Assembly (NCBI GenBank): GCA_000437895.1
Contig: FR902135.1
Coordinates: forward strand, 22,379-86,378
Source: Clostridium sp. CAG:914
Lineage (GTDB): Bacteria > Bacillota_I > Bacilli_A > RF39 > UBA660
Direction: 5' to 3'
Length of the DNA: 64,000 nucleotides
Below, piece by piece: positions 35,363 to 44,465 of this stretch; within the stretch, counting starts at the first letter, position 1, and the number at the start of each line of letters is the position of its first letter. Below the pieces are notes generated by a model, which was not told the origin of the DNA, did not search any database, and saw nothing but the letters and a program-made list of their open reading frames with translations. The position numbers and the translations under genes were made by a program.

Positions 35363-37691
35363 AGTAAGAAAAAGAGATGGCAAGATAGTAGCCTTTGATA
35401 TTAAAAAAATATCTGAAGCTATCACTAAGGCTTTTGAGGCTGAAGATAAAAATTATGATGAGAATATTATTGATTTTTTGGCTTTAAAAGTTACAGCAGA
35501 ATTTGAATCTAAAGTTGTTGATAATATTGTAAACGTTGAAGATATTCAAGATGCTGTTGAATCTACACTTATTAAAGGGGGATATGCTGAAGTTGCTAAG
35601 GCGTATATCTTATATCGTAAATTACATGAGAAAATGCGTAATATGCAATCTACGGTATTAGATTATAAAGATGTTGTAAATAGTTATATAAATGTAACTG
35701 ATTGGCGTGTTAAAGAAAATTCTACTGTTACTTATTCTGTAGGTGGCTTAATATTATCTAATTCTGGAGCTATTACAGCAAATTATTGGTTAAGTGAAGT
35801 TTATGATGAAGAAATTGCTAATGCTCATCGTGATGCAAGTATTCATATTCATGATTTATCTATGTTAACTGGATATTGTGCTGGTTGGAGTTTAAAACAA
35901 TTAATTCAAGAGGGTTTAGGGGGGGTTCCTGGAAAAATAACTTCTAGTCCTGCTAAACATCTATCAACTTTATGTAATCAAATGGTAAACTTTTTAGGAA
36001 TTATGCAAAATGAATGGGCTGGTGCACAAGCGTTTTCATCATTTGATACATATTTGGCACCATTTGTTAAAAATGATAAATTATCTTATCATGATACTAA
36101 GCAATGTATTCAATCTTTTGTATATGGAGTTAATACACCTAGTAGATGGGGAACTCAAGCACCGTTTACTAATATAACTTTAGATTGGGTTGTTCCTAAT
36201 GATTTAGCAGAGTTAAATTGTATTGTTGGTGGTAAAGAAGTAGGTTTTAAGTATAAAGATTGTCAAAAAGAAATGGATATGATTAATAAAGCATTTCTTG
36301 AAATAATGATAGAGGGAGATGCTAATGGTAGAGGATTTCAATATCCTATTCCAACATATTCTATTACTAGAAATTTTGATTGGTCAGAGACAGAAAATAA
36401 TAAGTTGTTATTTGAAATGACTGCTAAGTATGGTACACCATATTTCTCAAATTATATTAATTCTGATATGGAACCTTCTGATGTTAGAAGTATGTGTTGC
36501 CGTTTGAGACTTGATTTAAGAGAGTTAAGAAAGAAATCTGGAGGTTATTTTGGAAGTGGTGAATCAACAGGTTCTGTTGGTGTAGTAACAATTAATATGC
36601 CTAGAATTGCTTATTTAGCTAAAGATGAAAAAGATTTTTATGATAGATTAACTAAAATGATGGATATTGCCGCAAGAAGTTTGAAAGTAAAAAGAAATGT
36701 TATTACAAAATTATTGGATGAAGGATTATATCCATATACGAAGAGATACTTAGGTACATTTAATAATCATTTTTCTACGATAGGGTTAGTTGGTATGAAT
36801 GAAGCTTGTTTGAATGCTAAATGGTTAAAGGATGATTTGACTCATGAAGATGCCCAAGTATTTACAAAGAATGTTCTTAATTTTATGAGAGAAAAATTAT
36901 CAGATTATCAAGAAGAATATGGAGATTTATATAATCTTGAAGCAACACCTGCTGAATCTACTAGTTACAGATTGGCTAAGAAGGATAAAGAAAAATATCC
37001 TGATATTATAACTGCTTCTAATGATGATACGCCATATTATACGAATAGTTCTCATTTACCAGTAGGATTTACTTCTGATATATTTGAAGCTTTGGATATT
37101 CAAGATGAACTTCAAACGTTATATACTTCTGGTACTGTATTTCATGCTTTCTTAGGAGAAAGATTAGATGGTTGGAAGTCAGCTGCTAATTTAGTTAGAA
37201 AGATTGCGGAAAATTATAAATTACCTTATTATACATTATCACCAACATATTCAGTATGTAAAAATCATGGATATATTACTGGTGAAGTGTATAAATGTCC
37301 AAAGTGTGGATGTGATACGGAAGTTTATAGTAGGATTACTGGATATTATAGACCAGTTAGAAACTGGAATGATGGTAAATCAAAAGAATTTTCTATGCGT
37401 AAAGTATATGACTTAAATTGTTCACATTTGCCTAAAGATAAGAAATGTGAAAATGAAAATAAGATAATGTTATTTGGTACAAAAACTTGTCCTAATTGTA
37501 AGATGGCTATAAAACTTTTAGATAAAGCTAAAGTTGATTATAAATATATTGATGCTGAAGAAAATGTTGATTTAACAAAAGAATATGGTGTTAAACAAGC
37601 ACCAACGTTAGTTATATTAACTGATGGTAAACCTGAAAAAATTGCTAATTTATCTAATATTAAAAAACATATTGAAGAATTTAAAATATAG
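35355..37691 (+). CDS. nrdD: Anaerobic (class III) ribonucleotide reductase fused to a glutaredoxin-like domain
   Basis: 778 residues from ATG 35355, 9 bases after AGGAG. ATP-cone (about 1-95), ten-stranded barrel with the active-site SMCCRLRLD (Cys381/382), and a zinc site (CxxxHGY and CPKCGCD). The glycyl-radical motif SRITGYYRP has Gly663. After ~700 a glutaredoxin/thioredoxin-like domain follows, with CPNC at 712-715. The fusion implies that the enzyme is re-reduced through its own redox domain rather than formate. TrxB, encoded 7 bp downstream, is the obvious reductase for that domain. Class III enzymes work only without oxygen. Confidence 0.95.
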   Translation: MYKVRKRDGKIVAFDIKKISEAITKAFEAEDKNYDENIIDFLALKVTAEFESKVVDNIVNVEDIQDAVESTLIKGGYAEVAKAYILYRKLHEKMRNMQSTVLDYKDVVNSYINVTDWRVKENSTVTYSVGGLILSNSGAITANYWLSEVYDEEIANAHRDASIHIHDLSMLTGYCAGWSLKQLIQEGLGGVPGKITSSPAKHLSTLCNQMVNFLGIMQNEWAGAQAFSSFDTYLAPFVKNDKLSYHDTKQCIQSFVYGVNTPSRWGTQAPFTNITLDWVVPNDLAELNCIVGGKEVGFKYKDCQKEMDMINKAFLEIMIEGDANGRGFQYPIPTYSITRNFDWSETENNKLLFEMTAKYGTPYFSNYINSDMEPSDVRSMCCRLRLDLRELRKKSGGYFGSGESTGSVGVVTINMPRIAYLAKDEKDFYDRLTKMMDIAARSLKVKRNVITKLLDEGLYPYTKRYLGTFNNHFSTIGLVGMNEACLNAKWLKDDLTHEDAQVFTKNVLNFMREKLSDYQEEYGDLYNLEATPAESTSYRLAKKDKEKYPDIITASNDDTPYYTNSSHLPVGFTSDIFEALDIQDELQTLYTSGTVFHAFLGERLDGWKSAANLVRKIAENYKLPYYTLSPTYSVCKNHGYITGEVYKCPKCGCDTEVYSRITGYYRPVRNWNDGKSKEFSMRKVYDLNCSHLPKDKKCENENKIMLFGTKTCPNCKMAIKLLDKAKVDYKYIDAEENVDLTKEYGVKQAPTLVILTDGKPEKIANLSNIKKHIEEFKI

Positions 37692-37698
37692 GTGAATT

Positions 37699-38592
37699 TT
37701 GTACGATTCTATTATAATTGGAGCTGGGCCTGCGGGAATGACGGCTGCTATATATTTAGCTAGAGCTAATAAAAAAGTGTTAATTATAGAAAAAGAAACT
37801 ATTGGGGGACAAATATCTTCGTCCCCTTTAGTTGAAAATTATCCAGGTTATGAAGGTATATCTGGTTCTGTACTTGCTAATAATATGTATAATCAAGTTG
37901 ATAAACTTGGTGTGGATATTGAATTAGATGAAGTTACTGATATAATACCCGGAGAATTACATACGGTTAAAACACTAGATAATGAATTTAAAGCACGAAC
38001 AGTAATTATTGCTACTGGAGTAAAATATAGATTGTTAGGCTTAGAAAATGAAATTGAACTAATAGGAAATGGTATTCATTTTTGTGTTTCGTGTGATGGT
38101 GCATTTTATAAAGGTAAACATGTTGCTGTTGTTGGTGGTGGTAATACAGGAATTATTAATGCCATTGCTTTAGCTGATATGTGTGAAAAAGTATATTTAA
38201 TTCAAGATAAAGATAAATTAACAGGTGAAAAAATATTACAAGATAAGTTAAAACAAAAAGTTAATGTTGAAGTTATTACAAATAGTGTTGTTAGTAAAAT
38301 TATTGGTGATGATAAATTAGAAAAAATTATTATCAAAAATGGTAAGAAAGAGAATGAAATTATAGTAGATGGAATGTTTATTTCTATTGGTCTTATGCCA
38401 CAAAGTGATTTCTTGAAGGGAATAATAGATTTAGATAAATTTAACTATGCTGTTTCTTTTGATACGAAAACTAAGATAGATGGAATATTTGTAGCTGGAG
38501 ATATTAGAACTAAACCGTTTAGACAGATAACAACAGCTGTAAATGATGGTACAACGTCAGCTTTATATGCTTTAGAATATTTAGATAATTAA
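37699..38592 (+). CDS. trxB: Thioredoxin/glutaredoxin reductase (flavoprotein)
   Basis: 297 residues, shorter than the usual ~310. FAD-binding GAGPAGMTAAIYLARA at the N-terminus, NADPH-binding VVGGGNTGI in the middle, redox site CVSC (129-132) in FCVSCDGAF, and the C-terminal GIFVAGDIRTKPFRQITTAVNDG. It passes electrons from NADPH to a thioredoxin-like protein; the fused domain of NrdD is the likely partner. Start codon is TTG 37699, with AGGTGA a few bases upstream. Confidence 0.93.
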   Translation: MYDSIIIGAGPAGMTAAIYLARANKKVLIIEKETIGGQISSSPLVENYPGYEGISGSVLANNMYNQVDKLGVDIELDEVTDIIPGELHTVKTLDNEFKARTVIIATGVKYRLLGLENEIELIGNGIHFCVSCDGAFYKGKHVAVVGGGNTGIINAIALADMCEKVYLIQDKDKLTGEKILQDKLKQKVNVEVITNSVVSKIIGDDKLEKIIIKNGKKENEIIVDGMFISIGLMPQSDFLKGIIDLDKFNYAVSFDTKTKIDGIFVAGDIRTKPFRQITTAVNDGTTSALYALEYLDN

Positions 38593-38614
38593 AACAGGAA
38601 AAGTCCTGTTTTTG
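38591..38614 (+). terminator. Terminator of the nrd-trxB operon
   Basis: 9-bp perfect stem AAAACAGGA / TCCTGTTTT with a 4-base loop. Confidence 0.8.
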
Positions 38615-38619
38615 TTAAG

Positions 38620-38655
38620 AAAAACTATTAACAAGTAATCTTGTTAATAGTTTTT
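38620..38655 (-). terminator. Terminator of the foldase gene
   Basis: 16-bp perfect stem (38620-38635 with 38640-38655), loop of 4; a T-rich exit follows on the minus strand. Confidence 0.8.
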
Positions 38656-38658
38656 AGA

Positions 38659-39780
38659 TTATTTATAATTACTGATATATTTATTATATTTTTCACCAAG
38701 ATCTGTATCTTTAAATTCTAATTTTGCTTCTTTACGTAGATTAATTAATGCCTTTTGATATAGGTTACTATCATCATTTTTCTTTTCTTCTACAAGAATA
38801 TTTATTATATCTTCTTTAACATCTTTTAATTCTGGTTTATCTTTTTGATCAATTTTATAAACAATATGGTAACCATATGAAGATAAGATAGGTGTTTTAC
38901 TATATGTGTTTACTTCAAGGTTTTTCATTTCTTTTAAATATGCCGCATCTAATGAAGCATTGAAAGCACGATATCCTAATTCTTCAGCAGTTATTTTGTC
39001 TTTATATTCTGTAATAACATCATCCCAAGAAGTACCTTTATTTAGTTTATCAATTATTTCATTTGCTAATTTTTTGGCATCTTCATCTGATAGTTCTTTT
39101 TCATTTTCTGATGTATCATCACTAGATACAGAAACTAAAATATGTTTACTGTTAACATCACCAAAAACTTCATTTTTATAATACTTTTCAATATCTTTAT
39201 CACTAATTAAACTTTCAACATATTCATCATAATAAAGATTTCTTCTGTAGTCTAATTTTAGGTATTCAAGAAATTCTTTTTCACTCTTAAATCCATTATT
39301 TTCTAAGAATTGTTCTTTTGTAATATTTTGATATTGTTCATACATTGAATAGTAGTATTCAGCTGTTTGTTTAACACTATCATTCATTTCATTATCTTCT
39401 TTATATTTTTCATCTAGTATCATTTTATCTAAACTATTAATTAGAATATTGATTGAGTAAGCATCTTTCATATCGTTATATAAATCATCAGCAGTATAAG
39501 TTTTATTGTTAACTGTTAAAATAGGTTGTGTACCATCTTTTAAAGTAGCAATTCTCTTTGGCCATATTATAATTACTACAATTACAGTAATAATTACACC
39601 AATTAGGAAGGCATAACATATTTTTCTGTTTGTATCATTGTCGTGATTCAAATGTTTTATATCTGTAACCTTCTTTTTTGTTTCTTTTAAAGAAACTTCT
39701 TTTTTATTAATATTTTTTTCTTCTTTTTCTACTTTCTTTTTAGAATTAGTAGTCTTGTCTTTCTTTGTGTTTTTTTCCAT
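38659..39780 (-). CDS. prsA: PrsA-like extracytoplasmic foldase (parvulin domain)
   Basis: 373 residues. A Lys-rich cytoplasmic N-terminus of about 50 residues precedes one membrane helix (about 52-72), so this is a signal-anchored protein and not the usual PrsA lipoprotein. The outside part has the SurA/PrsA-type N-domain and a parvulin PPIase domain (about 205-315: KHILVSV, LGYRAF, YGYHIVYKI). It helps secreted proteins fold after Sec export. GGAAAGGAAGATATA precedes the ATG. The promoter region is duplicated (see 39811-39860). Confidence 0.87.
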   Translation of the reverse strand: MEKNTKKDKTTNSKKKVEKEEKNINKKEVSLKETKKKVTDIKHLNHDNDTNRKICYAFLIGVIITVIVVIIIWPKRIATLKDGTQPILTVNNKTYTADDLYNDMKDAYSINILINSLDKMILDEKYKEDNEMNDSVKQTAEYYYSMYEQYQNITKEQFLENNGFKSEKEFLEYLKLDYRRNLYYDEYVESLISDKDIEKYYKNEVFGDVNSKHILVSVSSDDTSENEKELSDEDAKKLANEIIDKLNKGTSWDDVITEYKDKITAEELGYRAFNASLDAAYLKEMKNLEVNTYSKTPILSSYGYHIVYKIDQKDKPELKDVKEDIINILVEEKKNDDSNLYQKALINLRKEAKLEFKDTDLGEKYNKYISNYK

Positions 39781-39810
39781 TATATCTTCCTTTCTAAAAA
39801 TTACATTAAT

Positions 39811-39839
39811 ATTCTAGCAAAAAATAGACTAAAAAACAA
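39811..39839 (-). promoter_or_regulatory. Promoter of the foldase gene
   Basis: Minus strand: TTGTTT, 17 bp, TAGAAT with TGc extension. The 12-mer CAAAAAATAGAC (+ strand) occurs in the spacer at 39818-39829 and again at 39849-39860. Confidence 0.55.
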
Positions 39840-39909
39840 TACATTATACAAAAAATAGACAATAATCATAACTCTATAAATTAAATTAAATTAATTATTT
39901 ATAAAGAAG

Positions 39910-39938
39910 AACCTTTTAAATAATATTGCCATACAATA
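39910..39938 (+). promoter_or_regulatory. Sigma-K-like promoter candidate for the YjcZ-like genes
   Basis: AAC, 17 bp, CATACAATA: this fits the late mother-cell pattern (-35 AC, -10 CATAnnnTA) rather than a housekeeping promoter. Low-information motif, so moderate weight only. Confidence 0.4.
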
Positions 39939-39972
39939 ATTTAGAAAAGAATAAAAAGGAGGAGTGTTTAAT

Positions 39973-40053
39973 ATGGGAAATTGTGGTTCTTCTGCTGCTA
40001 TTGTTTTAGTGCTATTTATCTTATTAATAATCATACTTGGTGCTTGGATATAG
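39973..40053 (+). CDS. YjcZ-like hydrophobic micro-protein 1
   Basis: 26 residues: a short MGNCGSSAA head and one hydrophobic helix (IVLVLFILLIIILGAWI). AAAGGAGG lies upstream of the ATG. The FxLxxVLFILLIIxG pattern is that of the YjcZ/sporulation micro-protein family of Bacilli. Too short for standard gene finders, but the ribosome site, adjacent sister gene and shared terminator support it. Confidence 0.7.
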   Translation: MGNCGSSAAIVLVLFILLIIILGAWI

Positions 40054-40070
40054 AATAGGAGGTTTTAAAT

Positions 40071-40175
40071 ATGTCATCTTGTAATAATAGATGTAGTAGT
40101 GGTAACGGGTTTTTAATTGTAATTGTTCTTTATATATTATTAGCTATTATAATTGGATCTTGTTGCTTTTTTTAA
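40071..40175 (+). CDS. YjcZ-like hydrophobic micro-protein 2
   Basis: 34 residues: a Cys/Ser/Asn-rich head (MSSCNNRCSSGNG), one hydrophobic helix (FLIVIVLYILLAIIIG) and a C-terminal SCCFF. GGAGG precedes the ATG by 7-8 bases. Sister of the preceding gene, 17 bp away; its stop codon begins the terminator stem. Confidence 0.7.
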   Translation: MSSCNNRCSSGNGFLIVIVLYILLAIIIGSCCFF

Positions 40176-40210
40176 AAAGAGGTTTCACCGTTGGTGAACT
40201 CTTTTTTCTT
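40175..40210 (+). terminator. Strong terminator after the micro-protein genes
   Basis: AAAAGAG plus TTCACC paired with GGTGAA plus CTCTTTT (2-base bulge, 3-base loop), then Ts. Confidence 0.85.
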
Positions 40211-40237
40211 TACTTTTTGTTTGTTGTATGTTATTAT
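40209..40237 (+). promoter_or_regulatory. Promoter for the gene at 40295
   Basis: TTTACT, 17 bp, TATTAT with TGt extension. Confidence 0.5.
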
Positions 40238-40294
40238 ATTTCATCGATTAGTGAGACATTATATTTTGTCTTAATTTTGAGAGGAATTATAATT

Positions 40295-40903
40295 ATGAAA
40301 GATATCTTTGACTTTATTAATGATGAAGATGTAGAAAAGAAATTAAAAGAATTAATGTATCGTGAAATACCTATAGAAGTTATTATAGAAGAAAATTTTA
40401 TAAATGGAAGACGTTTGCCTGGATATGGTATATATTATAGTTTTTTTGATTATATGATAAATAAGGGATTTTCTTTTGATGGTAATGTTATAGAAGTTGG
40501 GACTGGGTATTTTCCTATATTTTCTAGATATATTGAGCAATATCAAAATGAAAGGGGTTTAAGTGGTGCTATTTCTGTATATGATCCTAAGTTAATAGAA
40601 ACTCTACCTTCTAGGATAGAATATCATAAAGAACAATTTACAGAAGAAACTGATGTTTCTAGATGTAGTCTTCTTGTTGGAGTTTATCCTTGTAGTTGTA
40701 CTATGACTGTTGTTAAGAGTGCTTTAAAAAATGATATACCATTTGGGATTATTATATGTAGATGTAATAATTATAAAGAAATAGATGAAATAAAGAAATT
40801 AACAGAATCTATGTCTGGAACGTGTGATGTTTTTGGATTGGGAAGTGATTATGTTCCTGTAGTTACGTATAATCCATATGTTAAAAAAAGAGTAAGAATA
40901 TAA
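40295..40903 (+). CDS. Unrecognised cytoplasmic protein, possible Rossmann fold
   Basis: 202 residues from the ATG at 40295, which has GAGAGGAAT upstream. A longer reading from 40160 would run over the upstream terminator and is rejected. The segment NVIEVGTGYFPIFSRYIEQY looks like a methyltransferase motif I (VxEVGTG), followed by a VYDP acidic strand end; CRCNNYKEIDEI lies further on. Methyltransferase-like is possible but the other motifs are not clear. Confidence 0.6.
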   Translation: MKDIFDFINDEDVEKKLKELMYREIPIEVIIEENFINGRRLPGYGIYYSFFDYMINKGFSFDGNVIEVGTGYFPIFSRYIEQYQNERGLSGAISVYDPKLIETLPSRIEYHKEQFTEETDVSRCSLLVGVYPCSCTMTVVKSALKNDIPFGIIICRCNNYKEIDEIKKLTESMSGTCDVFGLGSDYVPVVTYNPYVKKRVRI

Positions 40904-40940
40904 CAATTATTTAGAAATATATTTATAGTAGGGTGATACT

Positions 40941-41690
40941 ATGAAATGGAAAAAAGAGAATAAAATATTAAGTTTATTTATTATTCTCTTTTTATTTTGT
41001 CAAGTATTTTTTGGGATAAAAAATGGTAATGTTGATGATGTTATATTATATGATGAGGTATTTCCTTTGGATAGTAAAATTATATATTTGACTTTTGATG
41101 ATGGACCTGGAATGTATACAAAGAGGATATTGGATGTTTTAGAAGAATATAATGTAAAGGCAACATTTTTTGTGACTAATCAATTTCCTAAATATGAATA
41201 TCTAATAAAAAATGAATATGAGATGGGGCATGTTATAGGAGTACATACATATAGTCATAATTATAAAAAAATATATTCTTCTTTTGAAAATTATATTGAT
41301 GATGTTAATAAAATGAATGAAATTATTAAAAAATATACGGGTAATTTTTCTAATATACTTAGATTTCCTGGTGGTAGTTCAAATACGATAAGTAGAAAGT
41401 ATAAAAGGGGAATTATGACGGAGTTAACTCGTGAAGTGTCTAATTTGGGTTATACATATTTTGATTGGAATGTGGCTTCAGGAGATGTTAATGGTTATGG
41501 TAAAAATAGGATATATAAAAGAATAATTAAATCTTTAAATGATAAACCTACAATTATTCTTATGCATGATACTAAATATAATACTTTGAAGGTTTTACCT
41601 GAAATAATTACATATGCTAAACAAAATGGTTATAGATTTGAAGTGCTTAGTGAGAATAGTTATAATATTCATTTTAAGCTAAGAAATTAA
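40941..41690 (+). CDS. Polysaccharide deacetylase (NodB domain)
   Basis: 249 residues. A membrane anchor (about 9-25) precedes the NodB domain: TFDDGP at 51-56 (catalytic Asp and metal Asp), HTYSH with His102 and His106 as metal ligands, RFPGG, WNVASGD and ILMHD. It removes acetyl groups from a wall polymer such as peptidoglycan, acting on the outer face. Its stop codon overlaps that of the convergent clpP. Confidence 0.92.
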   Translation: MKWKKENKILSLFIILFLFCQVFFGIKNGNVDDVILYDEVFPLDSKIIYLTFDDGPGMYTKRILDVLEEYNVKATFFVTNQFPKYEYLIKNEYEMGHVIGVHTYSHNYKKIYSSFENYIDDVNKMNEIIKKYTGNFSNILRFPGGSSNTISRKYKRGIMTELTREVSNLGYTYFDWNVASGDVNGYGKNRIYKRIIKSLNDKPTIILMHDTKYNTLKVLPEIITYAKQNGYRFEVLSENSYNIHFKLRN

Positions 41691-42265
41691 TTATTTGTAG
41701 TTATAATTTTATCAATGATACCATATTCTAAGGCTTCTTGACTATTCATATAATAATCCCTATCTGTATCTTTTTCTATTTCAGATAGTTTTTTATTAGT
41801 TTTTTCTGATAGTATTTGATTTAATTTGTTTTTTAATTTTATAATTCTTTCAGCTACTATTTTTATTTCTGTTGCTTGTCCTTGTACTCCTCCTAGAGGT
41901 TGATGAATCATTACTTCACTATTTGGTAGGCAATATCTTTTTCCACTTTTTCCACACGCAAGTAAAAATGCAGCCATAGATGCAGCCATTCCTATACATA
42001 TGGTAGAAACATCACTTTTAATATAGTTCATAGTGTCAAATATTGCCATTCCTGCAGAAACACTACCACCAGGAGAGTTGATATATAGACTAATATCATC
42101 ATTGTTAATGCTATCTAGATAGAGAAGTTCTGCTATAACAATATTGGCTGTATTATCATCAATTTCTCCACTTAATAAAATAATTCTATTTTTTAAAATT
42201 CTAGAGAATATATCATAGGCTCTTTCTCCTTGATTACTTTTTTCAATTACTGTTGGAATTAACAT
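41687..42265 (-). CDS. clpP: ATP-dependent Clp protease proteolytic subunit
   Basis: 192 residues. Catalytic triad: Ser96 in GMAASMAA, His121 in MIHQPLGG, and Asp in the DRDYYMNSQEAL segment. Forms the tetradecameric chamber used with ClpC/ClpX. AGGTGAT precedes the ATG. No convincing CtsR operator was found upstream. There is no terminator between it and the convergent deacetylase, whose end it overlaps by 4 bp. Confidence 0.96.
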   Translation of the reverse strand: MLIPTVIEKSNQGERAYDIFSRILKNRIILLSGEIDDNTANIVIAELLYLDSINNDDISLYINSPGGSVSAGMAIFDTMNYIKSDVSTICIGMAASMAAFLLACGKSGKRYCLPNSEVMIHQPLGGVQGQATEIKIVAERIIKLKNKLNQILSEKTNKKLSEIEKDTDRDYYMNSQEALEYGIIDKIITTNN

Positions 42266-42386
42266 TATATCACCTATAAATATTATATATTGTTTTTTTA
42301 ATATGATATTATTTATTGACCGACAAAAAATTTAATATGGTGTAGATTAATAATATTATTTTTGATATAATTATAAAGAGGTAAAT

Positions 42387-42911
42387 ATGAAAATAGATGT
42401 TATTAATGTTGGTTTTTTGAATGAGAATTGTTATGTTTTAACAATTAATGATAAAGTTCTTGTTATTGATCCAGGTGATGATTTTGATAATATTGATAAG
42501 TTTTTAATTGGTAAGAAAGTGTGTGGAGTATTAATTACACATAGACATTTTGATCATATTGGGGTTTTAGATATGATAATTGATAAATATAATACAAAAT
42601 ATTATGATAAATCTAATTTAGAGGAAAGTGAATATAATATAGATGGATTTTGTTTTGAAGTTATATATACTCCTGGACATAAAGAAGATTCTTTAACTTT
42701 TTATTTTCCTTTATATAATGTTATGTTTACTGGGGATTTTATATTTAAAAATGCCATAGGTAGATGTGACTTAAAGGGTGGAAATATAACTGATATGAGA
42801 AATTCTTTAATTAAAATGAAAAAATATGATAGAGATATTTTAGTGTATCCTGGTCATGGAGATAAAACTTTTTTAGGAGTGGAATTAGATAATAATATAG
42901 ATTATATTTAA
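42387..42911 (+). CDS. Metallo-beta-lactamase-fold hydrolase (glyoxalase II-like)
   Basis: 174 residues. HRHFDH (His52, His54, Asp56, His57), TPGHKEDS, FTGDFIF and YPGHGD are the metal-binding motifs of the MBL fold. Short members like this are annotated as glyoxalase II or YcbL-type thioesterases. GAGG precedes the ATG; a TATAAT sits at 42366-42371. Confidence 0.88.
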   Translation: MKIDVINVGFLNENCYVLTINDKVLVIDPGDDFDNIDKFLIGKKVCGVLITHRHFDHIGVLDMIIDKYNTKYYDKSNLEESEYNIDGFCFEVIYTPGHKEDSLTFYFPLYNVMFTGDFIFKNAIGRCDLKGGNITDMRNSLIKMKKYDRDILVYPGHGDKTFLGVELDNNIDYI

Positions 42912-42929
42912 TTTTGGGAGTTGTTTTAT

Positions 42930-43466
42930 ATGAAAAAAGATAATTGTAAAATATATATAATTCAGATGCATACTTATACGATACCTAGTAGATTAATAAA
43001 AAGAATAACTAATTATGAATATAGTCATATTGCTATATCTTTAGATAGAAATTGTAATACTATTTATAGTTTTGGAAGAAAAAAATATACTTCTTTTATT
43101 AATGGGGGATTTTCTGTGGAACATAAGAGAGGAGAATTTTTTTCTAAGTTTAAGGATACGATATGTAGAATATATGAATTAGATGTTACTATAGAGCAGT
43201 ATAATGCTTTAAAAAAGATAATTAATTATATGAAGAAGAATAGAGAAATTTATAAGTATGATTATATTGGTGTTTTTTTAAGATATATAAAAGTACCTGT
43301 TAGGTTTAAAGATAAGTATGTATGTAGTTTTTTTGTAGCTGATATTTTAGAAAAAGCAAATATATATAAATTTGATAAGAAAACTTGTTTTATTAAGCCT
43401 AAAGATTTTGAAAATATACCTAATTTAAATTTAATATATGTTGGAAATTATTTGAAGTGTGTATGA
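42930..43466 (+). CDS. Possible permuted papain-fold (YiiX/NlpC-like) protein
   Basis: 178 residues from ATG 42930 (GGGAG nine bases upstream). YSHIAISLD near residue 33, IYSFGRKK, and CSFFVADILEKANI near 132 resemble the His and Cys motifs of the permuted NlpC/P60 (YiiX/YycO-like) fold, with Cys and His as catalytic candidates. No signal peptide. The call rests on motif resemblance only. Confidence 0.55.
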   Translation: MKKDNCKIYIIQMHTYTIPSRLIKRITNYEYSHIAISLDRNCNTIYSFGRKKYTSFINGGFSVEHKRGEFFSKFKDTICRIYELDVTIEQYNALKKIINYMKKNREIYKYDYIGVFLRYIKVPVRFKDKYVCSFFVADILEKANIYKFDKKTCFIKPKDFENIPNLNLIYVGNYLKCV

Positions 43467-43523
43467 TATTAAATAATAGTTAATTTATTTAAATATTTGA
43501 CATATAATTTATTGGGTGAAAAA

Positions 43524-44190
<667 letters not shown>

Positions 44191-44340
44191 AATTTTTCTT
44201 TATATTTAGATTGTTTTTTGAAATGTTAATATACCAATAAAAAATAATTGTGTGTGAATAATACTATAGTATTTTGGAATAATTTGGAAGTTTATTCGTA
44301 TAATTAGATGAATCAAAGTAGAGAAAAAGGAGGTAGATAT

Positions 44341-44445
44341 ATGATTCAGTTATGCGAAGAGTTGGAATTAGAAATAATGAAGTTTTTCTTGAAAACTAGT
44401 ATTCCAAAAATTATTAATGAAAGGAAAGGTATTACTTCTAAATAG
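44341..44445 (+). CDS. 34-residue protein upstream of the recombinase
   Basis: AAAAGGAGG lies 6-7 bases before the ATG, one of the best ribosome sites in the region. The peptide MIQLCEELELEIMKFFLKTS continues with IPKIINERKGITSK: an amphipathic helix plus a basic tail. It lies 20 bp before the recombinase gene. Small proteins in this position can be recombination directionality factors; no homology recognised. Confidence 0.6.
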   Translation: MIQLCEELELEIMKFFLKTSIPKIINERKGITSK

Positions 44446-44465
44446 AAAAAGGAGTGATATTAACT

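Noticed and set aside
40160..40294. In-frame extension upstream of the gene at 40295
   Set aside because: It runs across a strong terminator and a promoter, and the ATG at 40295 has its own ribosome site.
42266..42386. CtsR operator upstream of clpP
   Set aside because: A single GGTCAA-like heptad half is present; the required direct repeat is missing.
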